Shown in pieces: positions 55,424 through 63,965 of a DNA stretch of 64,000 nucleotides. Source of the DNA: JAPORY01 sp965215385 (GTDB lineage: Bacteria; Pseudomonadota; Alphaproteobacteria; Rhodobacterales; Rhodobacteraceae); NCBI GenBank assembly GCA_965215385.1, contig OZ244059.1, positions 2,728,001 to 2,792,000 of the forward strand, written 5' to 3'. The translations under genes were made by a program, and so were the position numbers. Below the pieces are notes generated by a model. That model was given only the letters and a program-made list of their open reading frames with translations. It made no database searches and was not told the DNA's origin. Every line of letters starts with the position of its first letter. Position 1 is the first letter of the stretch.

Positions 55424-55469
55424 GTTGGCGGTGCGCTGCACGAGCCACTGCAATCGATAGGAGGCCAGA

Positions 55470-56645
55470 ATGGCAAAAGAAAAATTCGAGCGAAACAAAC
55501 CGCATGTGAACATTGGCACAATTGGCCATGTTGACCATGGCAAGACAACGCTGACTGCAGCGATCACCAAGTACTTTGGTGATTTTCAGGCTTATGACAA
55601 GATTGACGCTGCGCCAGAGGAGAAGGCGCGCGGAATTACAATTTCGACCGCGCATGTTGAATATGAAACCGACGCCCGTCACTACGCGCATGTCGATTGT
55701 CCGGGTCATGCCGACTACATCAAGAACATGATCACTGGTGCCGCGCAGATGGACGGTGCGATCTTGGTTGTTAATGCCGCTGACGGGCCAATGCCGCAGA
55801 CTCGTGAGCATATTCTTTTGGCGCGACAAGTTGGCGTGCCGGCCCTCGTTGTTTTTTTGAACAAGGTCGATCAAGTTGACGATGCTGAGTTACTCGAACT
55901 CGTAGAGATGGAAGTTAGGGAATTGCTGTCTAGCTATGAGTTTCCGGGCGATGACATACCGTTGATTTCTGGATCGGCACTGGCAGCGATGGACGGAACC
56001 AATACGGAAATTGGCGAACAAAAAATTCGTGAATTGTTGCAAGCTGTCGATGAGTACATCCCGACGCCAGAGCGTGCGATTGAACAGCCATTCTTGATGC
56101 CGATTGAAGACGTTTTCTCAATCTCGGGACGTGGTACGGTTGTGACTGGGCGCGTTGAGCGCGGCGTTATCAATGTTGGTGACGAGATCGAAATCGTTGG
56201 GATCAACAATACCACCAAAACCACCTGCACTGGCGTAGAAATGTTCCGCAAGCTCCTTGATCGGGGCGAGGCTGGCGATAACATTGGGGCGTTGCTGCGC
56301 GGTATTGATCGTGACGGCGTCGAACGCGGTCAGGTTTTGTGTAAACCGGGTTCGGTCACACCGCATACTAAGTTCGAGGCAGAGGCCTACATTCTAACCA
56401 AGGACGAAGGTGGTCGTCACACGCCTTTCTTCGCTAATTATCGGCCGCAGTTCTACTTCCGAACCACCGACGTCACTGGGACGGTAACCCTTGCGTCGGG
56501 CACTGAAATGGTCATGCCTGGCGACAATGTGAGCTTCACTGTAGAACTCATCGCGCCGATTGCCATGGAGGACGGCTTGCGATTTGCTATCCGTGAAGGT
56601 GGTCGCACCGTTGGTGCTGGGGTGGTTTCGAAGATCATCGAATGA
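55470..56645 (+). CDS. tuf: Elongation factor Tu
   Basis: At 391 residues this is the aminoacyl-tRNA carrier GTPase. It starts with MAKEKFERNKPHVNIGTIGHVDHGKTT after AGGAGG. Further motifs are the switch regions ARGITISTAHVEYET and DCPGHADYIKNMITGAAQMDG, then NKVD, with domains 2 and 3 ending in GGRTVGAGVVSKIIE. It is the only tuf in the window; many Alphaproteobacteria have a second near tRNA-Trp/secE, and none is seen there. Confidence 0.98.
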   Translation: MAKEKFERNKPHVNIGTIGHVDHGKTTLTAAITKYFGDFQAYDKIDAAPEEKARGITISTAHVEYETDARHYAHVDCPGHADYIKNMITGAAQMDGAILVVNAADGPMPQTREHILLARQVGVPALVVFLNKVDQVDDAELLELVEMEVRELLSSYEFPGDDIPLISGSALAAMDGTNTEIGEQKIRELLQAVDEYIPTPERAIEQPFLMPIEDVFSISGRGTVVTGRVERGVINVGDEIEIVGINNTTKTTCTGVEMFRKLLDRGEAGDNIGALLRGIDRDGVERGQVLCKPGSVTPHTKFEAEAYILTKDEGGRHTPFFANYRPQFYFRTTDVTGTVTLASGTEMVMPGDNVSFTVELIAPIAMEDGLRFAIREGGRTVGAGVVSKIIE

Positions 56646-56785
56646 TGCGGTCGGCACCGCTGCCAACAGCGATAAAGGCACCTATGATGAACACCGTGAC
56701 AGTTGGTAACACAGCTAAAGGCGAGAGACGGGGCCGGTGTCGCGCTGGCTCCTCGTCAACCGGTTGAGCGGAGAAAGAATCGACG

Positions 56786-57106
56786 ATGGCGACTTCAAGC
56801 CAAAATATACGTATTCGCCTAAAGGCTTTCGACTATCGAATTCTTGATGTCAGTACGCAGGAAATTGTGACGACGGCCAAGCGCACGGGTGCGCAGGTTC
56901 GTGGGCCCATTCCATTGCCGAACAAAATTGAGAAGTTCACAGTGCTACGCGGTCCGCATGTTGATAAGAAGTCGCGTGATCAATTCGAGATTCGCACCCA
57001 CAAACGGTTGCTTGATATTGTTGACCCCACACCGCAGACAGTTGACGCGCTAATGAAGCTCGATCTGGCAGCCGGGGTCGATGTTGAAATCAAGCTGCAG
57101 TCGTGA
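56786..57106 (+). CDS. rpsJ: 30S ribosomal protein S10
   Basis: The 106-residue S10 (NusE) starts at ATG 56786. Conserved IRIRLKAFDYRILDVSTQEIV, GAQVRGPIPLPNKIEKFTVLRGPHVDKKSRDQFEIRTHKRL (in pieces). It is the first gene of the S10 operon and also binds NusG/NusB in antitermination. rplC follows after 19 bp. Confidence 0.98.
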   Translation: MATSSQNIRIRLKAFDYRILDVSTQEIVTTAKRTGAQVRGPIPLPNKIEKFTVLRGPHVDKKSRDQFEIRTHKRLLDIVDPTPQTVDALMKLDLAAGVDVEIKLQS

Positions 57107-57125
57107 ACCAGGGAGTTTTGTTTGC

Positions 57126-58106
57126 ATGCTGCGTTCTGGGGTAATTGCAAAAAAGATCGGCATGACCCGCCTGTTCATGGAAGACGGGCGGCAAGTGCCT
57201 GTGACTGTGTTGCAGCTAGACAAACTGCAGGTTATCGCGCAGCGCACCGTTGAAAAAGATGGGTATACAGCCGTACAGCTTGGGGCTGGTTCGGCAAAGG
57301 TTCGTCGGGTGAATAAATCACTTCGGCGGCAATTTGCCGTTGCCAAGGTTGAGCCAAAGCGCAAGCTGGCCGAGTTTCGAGTCGATCCACAGAACCTTAT
57401 TGATATTGGTGAGGAAATCACGGCCGACCATTACTTACAAGGTCAATTTGTCGATGTTGCTGGTACCTCGATCGGCAAAGGCTTTGCCGGTGCCATGAAG
57501 CGGCATAATTTTGGCGGCTTGCGCGCCTCACACGGCGTTTCTATTTCGCACCGTAGCCACGGTTCGACGGGTCAGTGCCAAAATCCGGGCAAGGTTTTTA
57601 AGGGCAAGAAGATGGCCGGACATATGGGGGCCGTTCGCGTCACCACGCAGAATTTGGAAGTTATGCGAACCGACGCGGATTTGGGATTGATTATGGTCAA
57701 GGGAGCGGTGCCGGGGGCCAAAGGGGGCTGGGTAACGGTCAAGGACGCGGTCAAAAAGCCGCTTCCAGAAGATACCGTGTTTCCCGCCGCTCTGCGAGAG
57801 CGTGACGTTAAAGAGGAGGAAGATCAAAGGGACCCGGCTCTTGCCCCGACGGAAACAATAGCAGAGCCAGTGGTCTCCATTAGAGCGGACAAGATCGAAA
57901 ATAATTTATCGACGCTGGAAGCGCAGAGTGGTGATGGTGACGGCGAGGCGACTACTGCGGCTAGTGACGGTGCTACGGATGCGGGTACGGCGGCCGCTGA
58001 TGCGGCGACTTCTTCAGCTGGCGTCTCGAAAGATGAAACCGAGCAATTGGCAACTAAGGACGCTCCCATCGAACGGTCTGACACGCAGGCGCGGAGCGAC
58101 ACATGA
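57126..58106 (+). CDS. rplC: 50S ribosomal protein L3 with long acidic C-terminal tail
   Basis: ATG 57126 (MLRSGVIAKKIGMTRLFMEDG) follows GGGAG. The product has 326 residues, whereas bacterial L3 is normally about 205-240. Residues 1-214 are a complete L3 (GFAGAMKRHNFGGLRASHGVSISHRSHGSTGQ in pieces; KVFKGKKMAGHMG), ending at the usual VKDAVKKPLPED. The remaining 110 residues are Asp/Glu/Ala/Thr/Ser-rich (for example EEEDQRDP, GDGDGEATTAASDGATDAGT) and probably disordered. There is no frameshift, and the tail's stop overlaps the rplD start (ACATGA), so the tail is translated as part of the operon. Confidence 0.96.
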   Translation: MLRSGVIAKKIGMTRLFMEDGRQVPVTVLQLDKLQVIAQRTVEKDGYTAVQLGAGSAKVRRVNKSLRRQFAVAKVEPKRKLAEFRVDPQNLIDIGEEITADHYLQGQFVDVAGTSIGKGFAGAMKRHNFGGLRASHGVSISHRSHGSTGQCQNPGKVFKGKKMAGHMGAVRVTTQNLEVMRTDADLGLIMVKGAVPGAKGGWVTVKDAVKKPLPEDTVFPAALRERDVKEEEDQRDPALAPTETIAEPVVSIRADKIENNLSTLEAQSGDGDGEATTAASDGATDAGTAAADAATSSAGVSKDETEQLATKDAPIERSDTQARSDT

Positions 58107-58720
58107 AGGTTGCAGTGATCAAGCTTGACGGCAGCAGTGCTGGCGACCGAGAGCTTTCCGACGCTTTATTCGGTCGCGAGCCACGGGTTGATATTTTACA
58201 TCGGGTGGTGCGATGGCAGCGCAGTCGTGCGCAGGCGGGTACGCATAAGGTCAAGACGCGTTCGGAGACAAGTTTCTCAAAGCGAAAGATTTATCGCCAA
58301 AAGCGTACTGGACGGGCGCGTCACGGTGATCGTAATGCGCCGATATTCCGAAAAGGTGGGGTATATAAAGGGCCGACCCCGCGCAGCCATGAGCACGACT
58401 TACCAAAGAAAATCCGTCGGTTAGGCTTGTGTTATGCGTTGTCAAGTAAAGCGCAGACCGGGGACTTGGTGCTGCTGGATGCCGCCAAAGCCGATGGGAA
58501 GACGGCTAAATTGGCAAAGCAGGTAAAGGAACTTGGTTGGAAACGAGCCCTGGTGATTGACGGGACAACGGTAGACGAGGGCTTCGCGAGAGCGGTCAAG
58601 AATATCCCGAACCTTGATATTGTGCCGTCAATTGGCGCCAATGTCTATGATATATTGCGGCGGGAGACGCTAGTAATTACCAAGGCGGGCGTTGATGCGT
58701 TGGAGGCACGGTTACAATGA
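58103..58720 (+). CDS. rplD: 50S ribosomal protein L4
   Basis: At 205 residues it is full length. L4 lines the peptide exit tunnel and in E. coli represses the S10 operon. QRSRAQAGTHKVKTRSETSFSKRKIYRQKRTGRARHGDRNAPIFRKGG (in pieces) is the tunnel loop. It overlaps rplC by four bases at the start and rplW by four at the end. Confidence 0.97.
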   Translation: MKVAVIKLDGSSAGDRELSDALFGREPRVDILHRVVRWQRSRAQAGTHKVKTRSETSFSKRKIYRQKRTGRARHGDRNAPIFRKGGVYKGPTPRSHEHDLPKKIRRLGLCYALSSKAQTGDLVLLDAAKADGKTAKLAKQVKELGWKRALVIDGTTVDEGFARAVKNIPNLDIVPSIGANVYDILRRETLVITKAGVDALEARLQ

Positions 58721-59016
58721 CAATCAAGCCTGAGCACTATGACATCATTCGTCGCCCGATCACGACCGAAAAAACAATGGCTGCGTCGCAACATCGCGGT
58801 GTTGTGTTCGAGGTGGCGATCGACGCGAACAAGGCAAGTATCAAGGAAGCTGTCGAGGCGCTCTACGGTGTCAAGGTTCAGGCGGTGAATACATCAATAT
58901 CGAAGGGTAAAGCCGTCAGGTTTCGTTATCGCTTTCAGGGGAAAACGCGTGCGCGAAAGAAGGCTTACATCACGCTTGCAGAGGGTAACACCCTTGACGT
59001 GTTTAGTAGCCTTTGA
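58717..59016 (+). CDS. rplW: 50S ribosomal protein L23
   Basis: At 99 residues L23 sits at the tunnel exit, where the signal recognition particle and trigger factor dock. IIRRPITTEKTMAASQHRGVVFEV and NKASIKEAVEALYGVKVQAVNT are conserved. The expected next gene, rplB, is displaced by 770 bp holding a cold-shock gene. Confidence 0.97.
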   Translation: MTIKPEHYDIIRRPITTEKTMAASQHRGVVFEVAIDANKASIKEAVEALYGVKVQAVNTSISKGKAVRFRYRFQGKTRARKKAYITLAEGNTLDVFSSL

Positions 59017-59275
59017 GTAAGACGAATGGTTGTTTCGCGACCAAAAATTTCAATTATCAAAGGTGAGATCGCGTAGGGAATAATATACGGTACGTTCGCT
59101 GGTAAACCGAATCTTTTGCAATTGACGTTAACTCGAATAGTGCCCATAAGCCGCATTGATAGTTTAAGGACAGTCGACATCCTCCATTGTCTTGGGGCTG
59201 GGTTGCCGATGTTTCTTATTCAATGCAACATTGCCGCAACATGTAGGCACAACTCGAACGAATGGAGATACACAC

Positions 59276-59482
59276 ATGCCTGAGGGCACCGTAAAGTGGT
59301 TTAATGCGACGAAGGGGTACGGATTCATCGCTCCCGATGAGGGAGGGAAGGATGTTTTTGTACATATATCCGCGGTTGAGCGGGCTGGACTTAAGGGACT
59401 TTCTGATAATCAGCGGGTTACTTATGACTTAGAAGCCGGTCGTGACGGTCGGGAGAGTGCGACGAATATCGCGCTGGCGTAA
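59276..59482 (+). CDS. Cold-shock protein, CspA family, inside the S10 operon
   Basis: The 68-residue single OB-fold protein starts at ATG 59276 (MPEGTVKWFNATKGYGFI), with GGAG upstream; a longer frame begins at 59192. The RNA-binding motifs RNP1 (KGYGFIAPD) and RNP2 (VFVHIS) are intact. Csp proteins melt RNA structure and act as RNA chaperones or antiterminators. The gene stands between rplW and rplB in the operon's direction with 259 bp before it, so it probably has its own promoter or is read with the operon. A stable hairpin follows. Confidence 0.93.
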   Translation: MPEGTVKWFNATKGYGFIAPDEGGKDVFVHISAVERAGLKGLSDNQRVTYDLEAGRDGRESATNIALA

Positions 59483-59786
59483 GTTCTAGTTCAGGGTAAC
59501 GGATGCCTGTGCGAGCAAAATATTTTTACCCTCGCACGGTGCATCTTCCCACACATAAAGTAAAGAGGTAGCTTAAGTAAATTACCTACTAAATAGACTT
59601 GCGGAGAAACGTGGGTCTTGGTGGCGAGCCTTGATGAGAGCGTAGCCGGTCGCGGGGAAAAAAGGCTTACTGCCGAGTGAGTGGCCGAACCACACAGGTG
59701 GGCTTGGCATCAAAGGACGTCGCAAATTTGTGACTGGTCAGTCAGGATGTTGCGTTGTTGTTGGTTGAGTAGAGAGACGAGTACGG
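59483..59786. other. Spacer between the cold-shock gene and rplB
   Basis: Just over 300 bp with no gene; it contains the hairpin at 59502-59545 and presumably a promoter for rplB and the genes after it. Confidence 0.4.
59502..59545 (+). terminator. Hairpin after the cold-shock gene
   Basis: GATGC (59502-59506) and GTGCGAG (59509-59515) pair with CTCGCAC (59531-59537) and GCATC (59541-59545), a two-part stem around an AT-rich 15-nt loop. No T-tract follows, so it may be an mRNA-end or processing structure rather than a strict terminator. Confidence 0.5.
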
Positions 59787-60632
59787 ATGCCATTGAAGTC
59801 GTATAAACCAACGACGCCCGGCCAACGGGGGTTGGTACTGATTGATCGATCCGGCTTGTGGCGGGGTCGACCTGTCAAGTCTTTGACGGAAGGTTTAACC
59901 CAGTCAGGCGGTCGCAATAACGGGGGACGAATCACGGCTCGCCGCCGCGGCGGTGGAGCGAAGCGACTGTACCGCAAAATTGACTTCCGGCGCAACAAGT
60001 TTGATATCAGGGCAACGGTCGAACGTATTGAGTATGATCCCAATCGAACTGCTTTCATTGCGCTTTTGACATACGAGGACGGCGAACAACGATATATCCT
60101 AGCCCCGCAACGCCTAGCGGTCGGAGATCGGGTGATCGCTGCAAGTAAATGTGACGTAAAGCCGGGCAACGCCATGCCTTTTTCGAATATGCCGATTGGG
60201 ACGATTGTTCATAATATCGAACTAAAGCCCCAGAAGGGGGGGCAGATCGCTCGGGCGGCAGGGGCTTATGCACAATTCATTGGCCGCGATGATGCGGGCT
60301 ATGCGCAGCTGCGGCTAAGTTCGGGCGAGGTCCGGATGGTTCGTCAAGAATGTATGGCGACCGTTGGCGCGGTCTCAAATCCCGATAATTCGAATCAAAA
60401 TCTCGGCAAGGCGGGGCGCAATCGTCATAAAGGTATCCGACCTAGTGTTCGGGGGGTAGTGATGAATCCGGTAGATCACCCGCACGGCGGCGGTGAGGGC
60501 CGTACTTCGGGTGGTAGACATCCGGTATCGCCATGGGGCGTGCCGACCAAGGGTAAGAAGACACGGCGGAAAAATAATCCGTCTTCTCGACTCATCATCC
60601 GCTCCCGGCATGCAAGAAAGAAGAGGCGCTAG
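59787..60632 (+). CDS. rplB: 50S ribosomal protein L2
   Basis: The 281-residue peptidyl-transferase-centre protein starts at ATG 59787. MPLKSYKPTTPGQRGLV, GGRNNGGRITARRRGGGAKRLYRKIDF (in pieces), GRDDAGYAQLRLSSGEVRMVRQECMATVGAVSN and the catalytic-centre loop NPVDHPHGGGEGRTSGGRHPVSPWG are all present. Slightly longer than E. coli L2 (273) as in other Alphaproteobacteria. rpsS follows after six bases. Confidence 0.98.
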   Translation: MPLKSYKPTTPGQRGLVLIDRSGLWRGRPVKSLTEGLTQSGGRNNGGRITARRRGGGAKRLYRKIDFRRNKFDIRATVERIEYDPNRTAFIALLTYEDGEQRYILAPQRLAVGDRVIAASKCDVKPGNAMPFSNMPIGTIVHNIELKPQKGGQIARAAGAYAQFIGRDDAGYAQLRLSSGEVRMVRQECMATVGAVSNPDNSNQNLGKAGRNRHKGIRPSVRGVVMNPVDHPHGGGEGRTSGGRHPVSPWGVPTKGKKTRRKNNPSSRLIIRSRHARKKRR

Positions 60633-60638
60633 AATTCG

Positions 60639-60917
60639 ATGTCACGTTCAGTATGGAAAGGTCCATTTGTGGACAGCTATGTTCTCAAAAAGGCGGAAGC
60701 CGCACGCCAATCCGGGCGGAATGATGTCATCAAGATCTGGTCTCGCAGGTCTACGATTTTGCCGCAGTTCGTTGGTCTAACCTTTGGCGTGTATAACGGC
60801 CGTAAGCACATCCCAGTGTTTGTAACTGAGGATATGATCGGGCAGAAATTTGGTGAATATTCGCCGACACGAACCTATTACGGGCATGCTGCCGACAAGA
60901 AAGCAAAGCGGAGGTAA
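60639..60917 (+). CDS. rpsS: 30S ribosomal protein S19
   Basis: At 92 residues it is full length: SRSVWKGPFVDSYVLKKAE, IKIWSRRSTILPQFVGLTFGVYNGRKHIPVFVTEDMIG (in pieces) and KFGEYSPTRTYYGH. S19 sits in the head of the 30S subunit near the A site. rplV begins three bases later. Confidence 0.98.
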   Translation: MSRSVWKGPFVDSYVLKKAEAARQSGRNDVIKIWSRRSTILPQFVGLTFGVYNGRKHIPVFVTEDMIGQKFGEYSPTRTYYGHAADKKAKRR

Positions 60918-60920
60918 GTT

Positions 60921-61301
60921 GTGGCTCGTTCGCGCAAAGGATTAATTGAGGCTAACGAAGCTATTGCGAAAGCCCGAAGGCTCCGAATCTCGCCTCGCAA
61001 ACTAAATTTGCTGGCGTCAATGATCAGAGGCAAGTCGGTAAGCGCAGCTTTGAATGAATTGGCCTTTTCGAAAAAGGCCGTGTCTTTGGACGTAATTAAG
61101 TGTTTGCAGTCAGCGGTTGCTAATGCCGAAAATAATCATCAACTTGATGTCGACACCCTAATCGTTGCGGAAGCTTATGTTGGCAAGAATATTACGATAA
61201 AGCGTATGCGCCCGCGAGCGAGAGGTGCCACTTTTCCAATTCGCAAACCTACATCAGATCTAACGATCAAGGTACGCGAGCAGCCGGAGGCCAAAGACTG
61301 A
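60921..61301 (+). CDS. rplV: 50S ribosomal protein L22
   Basis: At 126 residues with GTG start (MARSRKGLIEANEAIAKARRLRISPRKLNLLASMIRGKSV in pieces). Its tunnel-lining loop reads YVGKNITIKRMRPRARGATFPIRKPTSDLTIKV (in pieces). The stop overlaps the rpsC start (ACTGATG arrangement). Confidence 0.97.
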   Translation: MARSRKGLIEANEAIAKARRLRISPRKLNLLASMIRGKSVSAALNELAFSKKAVSLDVIKCLQSAVANAENNHQLDVDTLIVAEAYVGKNITIKRMRPRARGATFPIRKPTSDLTIKVREQPEAKD

Positions 61302-62008
61302 TGGGACAAAAGGTCAATCCAGTAGGCATGCGGTTGCAGGTCAATCGCACTTGGGACAGTCGATGGTTTGCCGACACCAAGAACTATGGCGGCCTATTGC
61401 TTGAAGACATTCAGATTCGCGATTTTGTGAAGCAGGAGTGTCGGCAATCGGGAATCGCAAGAGTCATTATTGAGCGACCGCACAAGAAATGTCGGGTAAC
61501 AATTCACACCGCCCGCCCTGGGGTCATTATTGGCAAGAAGGGCGCGGACATTGAGGCGTTGCGGCGGAAGCTATCGCAGATGACCGCTTCTGAGTTGCAT
61601 CTCAATATTGTTGAGGTGCGCAAACCGGAACTTGACGCTCAGCTGGTCGCCGAAGGGATTGCCCAACAACTGGAGCGGCGGATTGCGTTTCGCCGTGCGA
61701 TGAAGCGCGGTGTTCAGAACGCGATGCGGATGGGGGCACTGGGTATTCGTGTCAACGTCGCGGGTCGCTTGGGCGGTGCTGAGATTGCGCGAACCGAATG
61801 GTATCGCGAAGGCCGTGTGCCGTTACATACACTCCGTGCCGACATCGACTATGCGCAGGCTGAGGCCGCAACGCCTTATGGCATTATTGGAGTGAAGGTT
61901 TGGATTTTTAAGGGTGAGATTTTGGAGCACGATCCGGCGGCGCGAGATCGCCGGGCGCAGGAGTTACAAGATGGTCCCGCCCCTCGGGGCGCGGGTGCGC
62001 GGCGATAG
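61301..62008 (+). CDS. rpsC: 30S ribosomal protein S3
   Basis: At 235 residues it is full length, with the KH domain RPGVIIGKKGADIEALRRKL and the C-terminal mRNA-entry-site domain (GALGIRVNVAGRLGGAEIARTEWYREGRVPLHTLRADIDYA in pieces). It helps unwind mRNA at the entry channel. rplP starts nine bases after its stop. Confidence 0.98.
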   Translation: MGQKVNPVGMRLQVNRTWDSRWFADTKNYGGLLLEDIQIRDFVKQECRQSGIARVIIERPHKKCRVTIHTARPGVIIGKKGADIEALRRKLSQMTASELHLNIVEVRKPELDAQLVAEGIAQQLERRIAFRRAMKRGVQNAMRMGALGIRVNVAGRLGGAEIARTEWYREGRVPLHTLRADIDYAQAEAATPYGIIGVKVWIFKGEILEHDPAARDRRAQELQDGPAPRGAGARR

Positions 62009-62017
62009 AGGGTGTGA

Positions 62018-62434
62018 GTGATGCTGCAACCGAAGCGCACAAAATTTCGCAAACAGCACAAGGGTAGAATTAAGGGTTTTGCGAAAGGCGGATTTGCGCT
62101 GAACTTTGGGTCGTATGGGCTTAAGGCGACGACCCCTGAAAGGGTGACGGCACGCCAGATTGAGGCGGCACGTCGGGCGATGACCCGCCATATGAAGCGG
62201 CAGGGCCGGGTATGGATTCGGATATTTCCCGATACGCCGGTTAGTTCGAAGCCGACTGAGGTCCGGATGGGCAAGGGCAAGGGTGCCGTTGACTTCTGGG
62301 CTTGTCGTGTCAAGCCTGGTCGCGTGATGTTTGAGATTGATGGGGTGAGCGATAGCGTGGCTCGAGAGGCGTTGCGGCTTGCGGCCATGAAGTTGCCGGT
62401 GAAGACACGTGTTGTTGCCCGAGAGGATTGGTGA
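62018..62434 (+). CDS. rplP: 50S ribosomal protein L16
   Basis: At 138 residues: MLQPKRTKFRKQHKGRIKGFAKGG, the loop ARRAMTRHMKRQGRVWIRIFPDTPVSSKPTEVRMGKGKGAVDFW (in pieces), and AREALRLAAMKLPVKTRVVARED. L16 binds near the A-site tRNA elbow. rpmC, rpsQ and rplN would normally follow at once; none is present in the remaining 1.6 kb. Confidence 0.97.
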   Translation: MMLQPKRTKFRKQHKGRIKGFAKGGFALNFGSYGLKATTPERVTARQIEAARRAMTRHMKRQGRVWIRIFPDTPVSSKPTEVRMGKGKGAVDFWACRVKPGRVMFEIDGVSDSVAREALRLAAMKLPVKTRVVAREDW

Positions 62435-63021
62435 CTCGTGCTGTCGACGCGACGATGATTGTGACTTGTGTTTTTTGCTGGGAAAAAATTTTGGGCAAGA
62501 TCTAGAAGATCTAGATTTGGTATAAGGCGATACCCTCAATGCGTAGCTGCATTAGATTCAGTAGTTGGGTGCTGTAAAGATTACGCAGCAGTGATATGTT
62601 AATGAACTATTAGGTTTCTCCAGCAACTGTCGTTGAGATGCTGGCCAAACGTCAATATCTATCGATAAGATTCCGCAAGCAAACAACAGTTGGGTCTTAA
62701 TGGAGGCGTGCAAACACTTGGATTTTGTGATGTCGGTATTAATTCCAACGGGATTTCACGCCTTTAATCCGCAATAGCCTGTCTCCTAGTTTTGGATAAT
62801 TGCTGAAGCGGTCTAGTAACATGCCGATTGACTGAAAAGCTATCCGCTCACTCCGAATTGTGTGTTTTCCTCCCGACTTTGTCGAAGCAAGCGGCATCTA
62901 TTGTAACTACTCGCCCCCCCCCCCCCCCCCCCTCGCGTGTGAGTAGTTACGGTCTATCCGAAAAAAGCAAAATCTGCGGCAACGGGCGCAGCGCGGGCCA
63001 CTGAACAAAGTCAAAGCGACA
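62435..63021. other. Gene-free gap where the S10 operon is interrupted
   Basis: No ribosomal protein gene or other CDS can be read. The region contains short palindromic repeats (AGATCTAGAAGATCTAGA near 62499-62516) and the C19 tract with its flanking inverted repeat at 62903-62950. Confidence 0.5.
62903..62950. repeat. 19-C homopolymer inside a perfect 10-bp inverted repeat
   Basis: GTAACTACTC (62903-62912) and GAGTAGTTAC (62941-62950) are perfect inverted repeats enclosing a run of 19 C (62914-62932) and TCGCGTGT. The run lies about 90 bp before the next frame. Such tracts change length easily during replication; the inverted repeats could form a cruciform or stem. Confidence 0.9.
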
Positions 63022-63921
63022 TTGCAAAATGAACTACCCGATGAAAGTCGGTCCGCTGCCGAAGTTACCGACAAGGTTCAAGATGCGATCCAATACCGTC
63101 TTTCTGGCGATCATTCAGGGCTGCTAAAGAAAAAAATCTACGTTGATGATCCGACGGATGAGAAGTGGCCCGTTTGCGGTAATTTTGCATGCTTCCAACT
63201 TCAAGTACTCGAGCGGATCTCGATCGCTGCTAAAGTAAATCCCACGGTCATCACGTCGGAGAAAGTCAAAGAGAGAGGACGGCGTCTGCTGTCTAGCCTT
63301 GAGGGTTATGGACTTGAGTTCCTAACCGCCGAATTCTTTCGGGATAAGGTTTTGCGTGGCAGCCTAGTTTTCCCGGCGGGTAATTATGCACTCACCGTCG
63401 TGTTTTTGAACTTTCAGACAAAATTTCCAACTGAGGTAGAATTTGACGCCTTTGTCGTGATGCATCCTGCCGCCGCGAGCAGCCGACAAGGATATCTGTG
63501 GTTGCTTTCTATCGCGAGGCAACCTTCGCGACATAATGTTTAAAGCGATGTTGAGGCACTCGACCGTTTTCTTGATCCGGTTGATAGTTCGCATATAAAG
63601 GTCTTGTTCGCAGGAGTTGACCCACTCTCCTACCGACGACACTACGTATTGGCCGCTCTCAAGATGAGCGTGGTGGCTCGCACCCGTCATACCCGATTAT
63701 GCCGACGGCTATGGGTGAAGATTGAGCACAGCATCTCGGATCGACCATTAGTATGTAATGACTGCCGAAGATATGATGTCGATAAGTGGCTCGCAGCCGT
63801 TGGAACTGGCTGCAATCTGATCTGTGTAGACGGATTTCATAAAGCGCACTTAACCAAAATTTTTGGCGTGATGACAAGCCGCGTTCTTGTTGATCCGATG
63901 TGTCGCGAATTGGCGCGTTGA
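63022..63921 (+). pseudogene. Gene of unknown function split by one in-frame TAA
   Basis: A frame runs from TTG 63022 (upstream open to 62947) to TAA 63541-63543 (173 residues: LPDESRSAAEVTDKVQDAIQYRLSGDHSG, VCGNFACFQLQVLERISI). It continues in the same frame to TGA 63919-63921 (SDVEALDRFLDPVDSSHIKVLFAGVDPLSYRRHYVLAALKMS in pieces). The second part lacks a proper start (a TTG at 63604 has no site). One ancestral gene of about 300 codons, broken by a single stop (perhaps CAA to TAA), explains this best. I recognise no family in either part, no signal peptide and no membrane helix. Two separate genes remain possible. Confidence 0.5.
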
Positions 63922-63965
63922 TATTGACTGTTGACCGCGGCTTGTTGTGTGTGGGGAGAGACACG

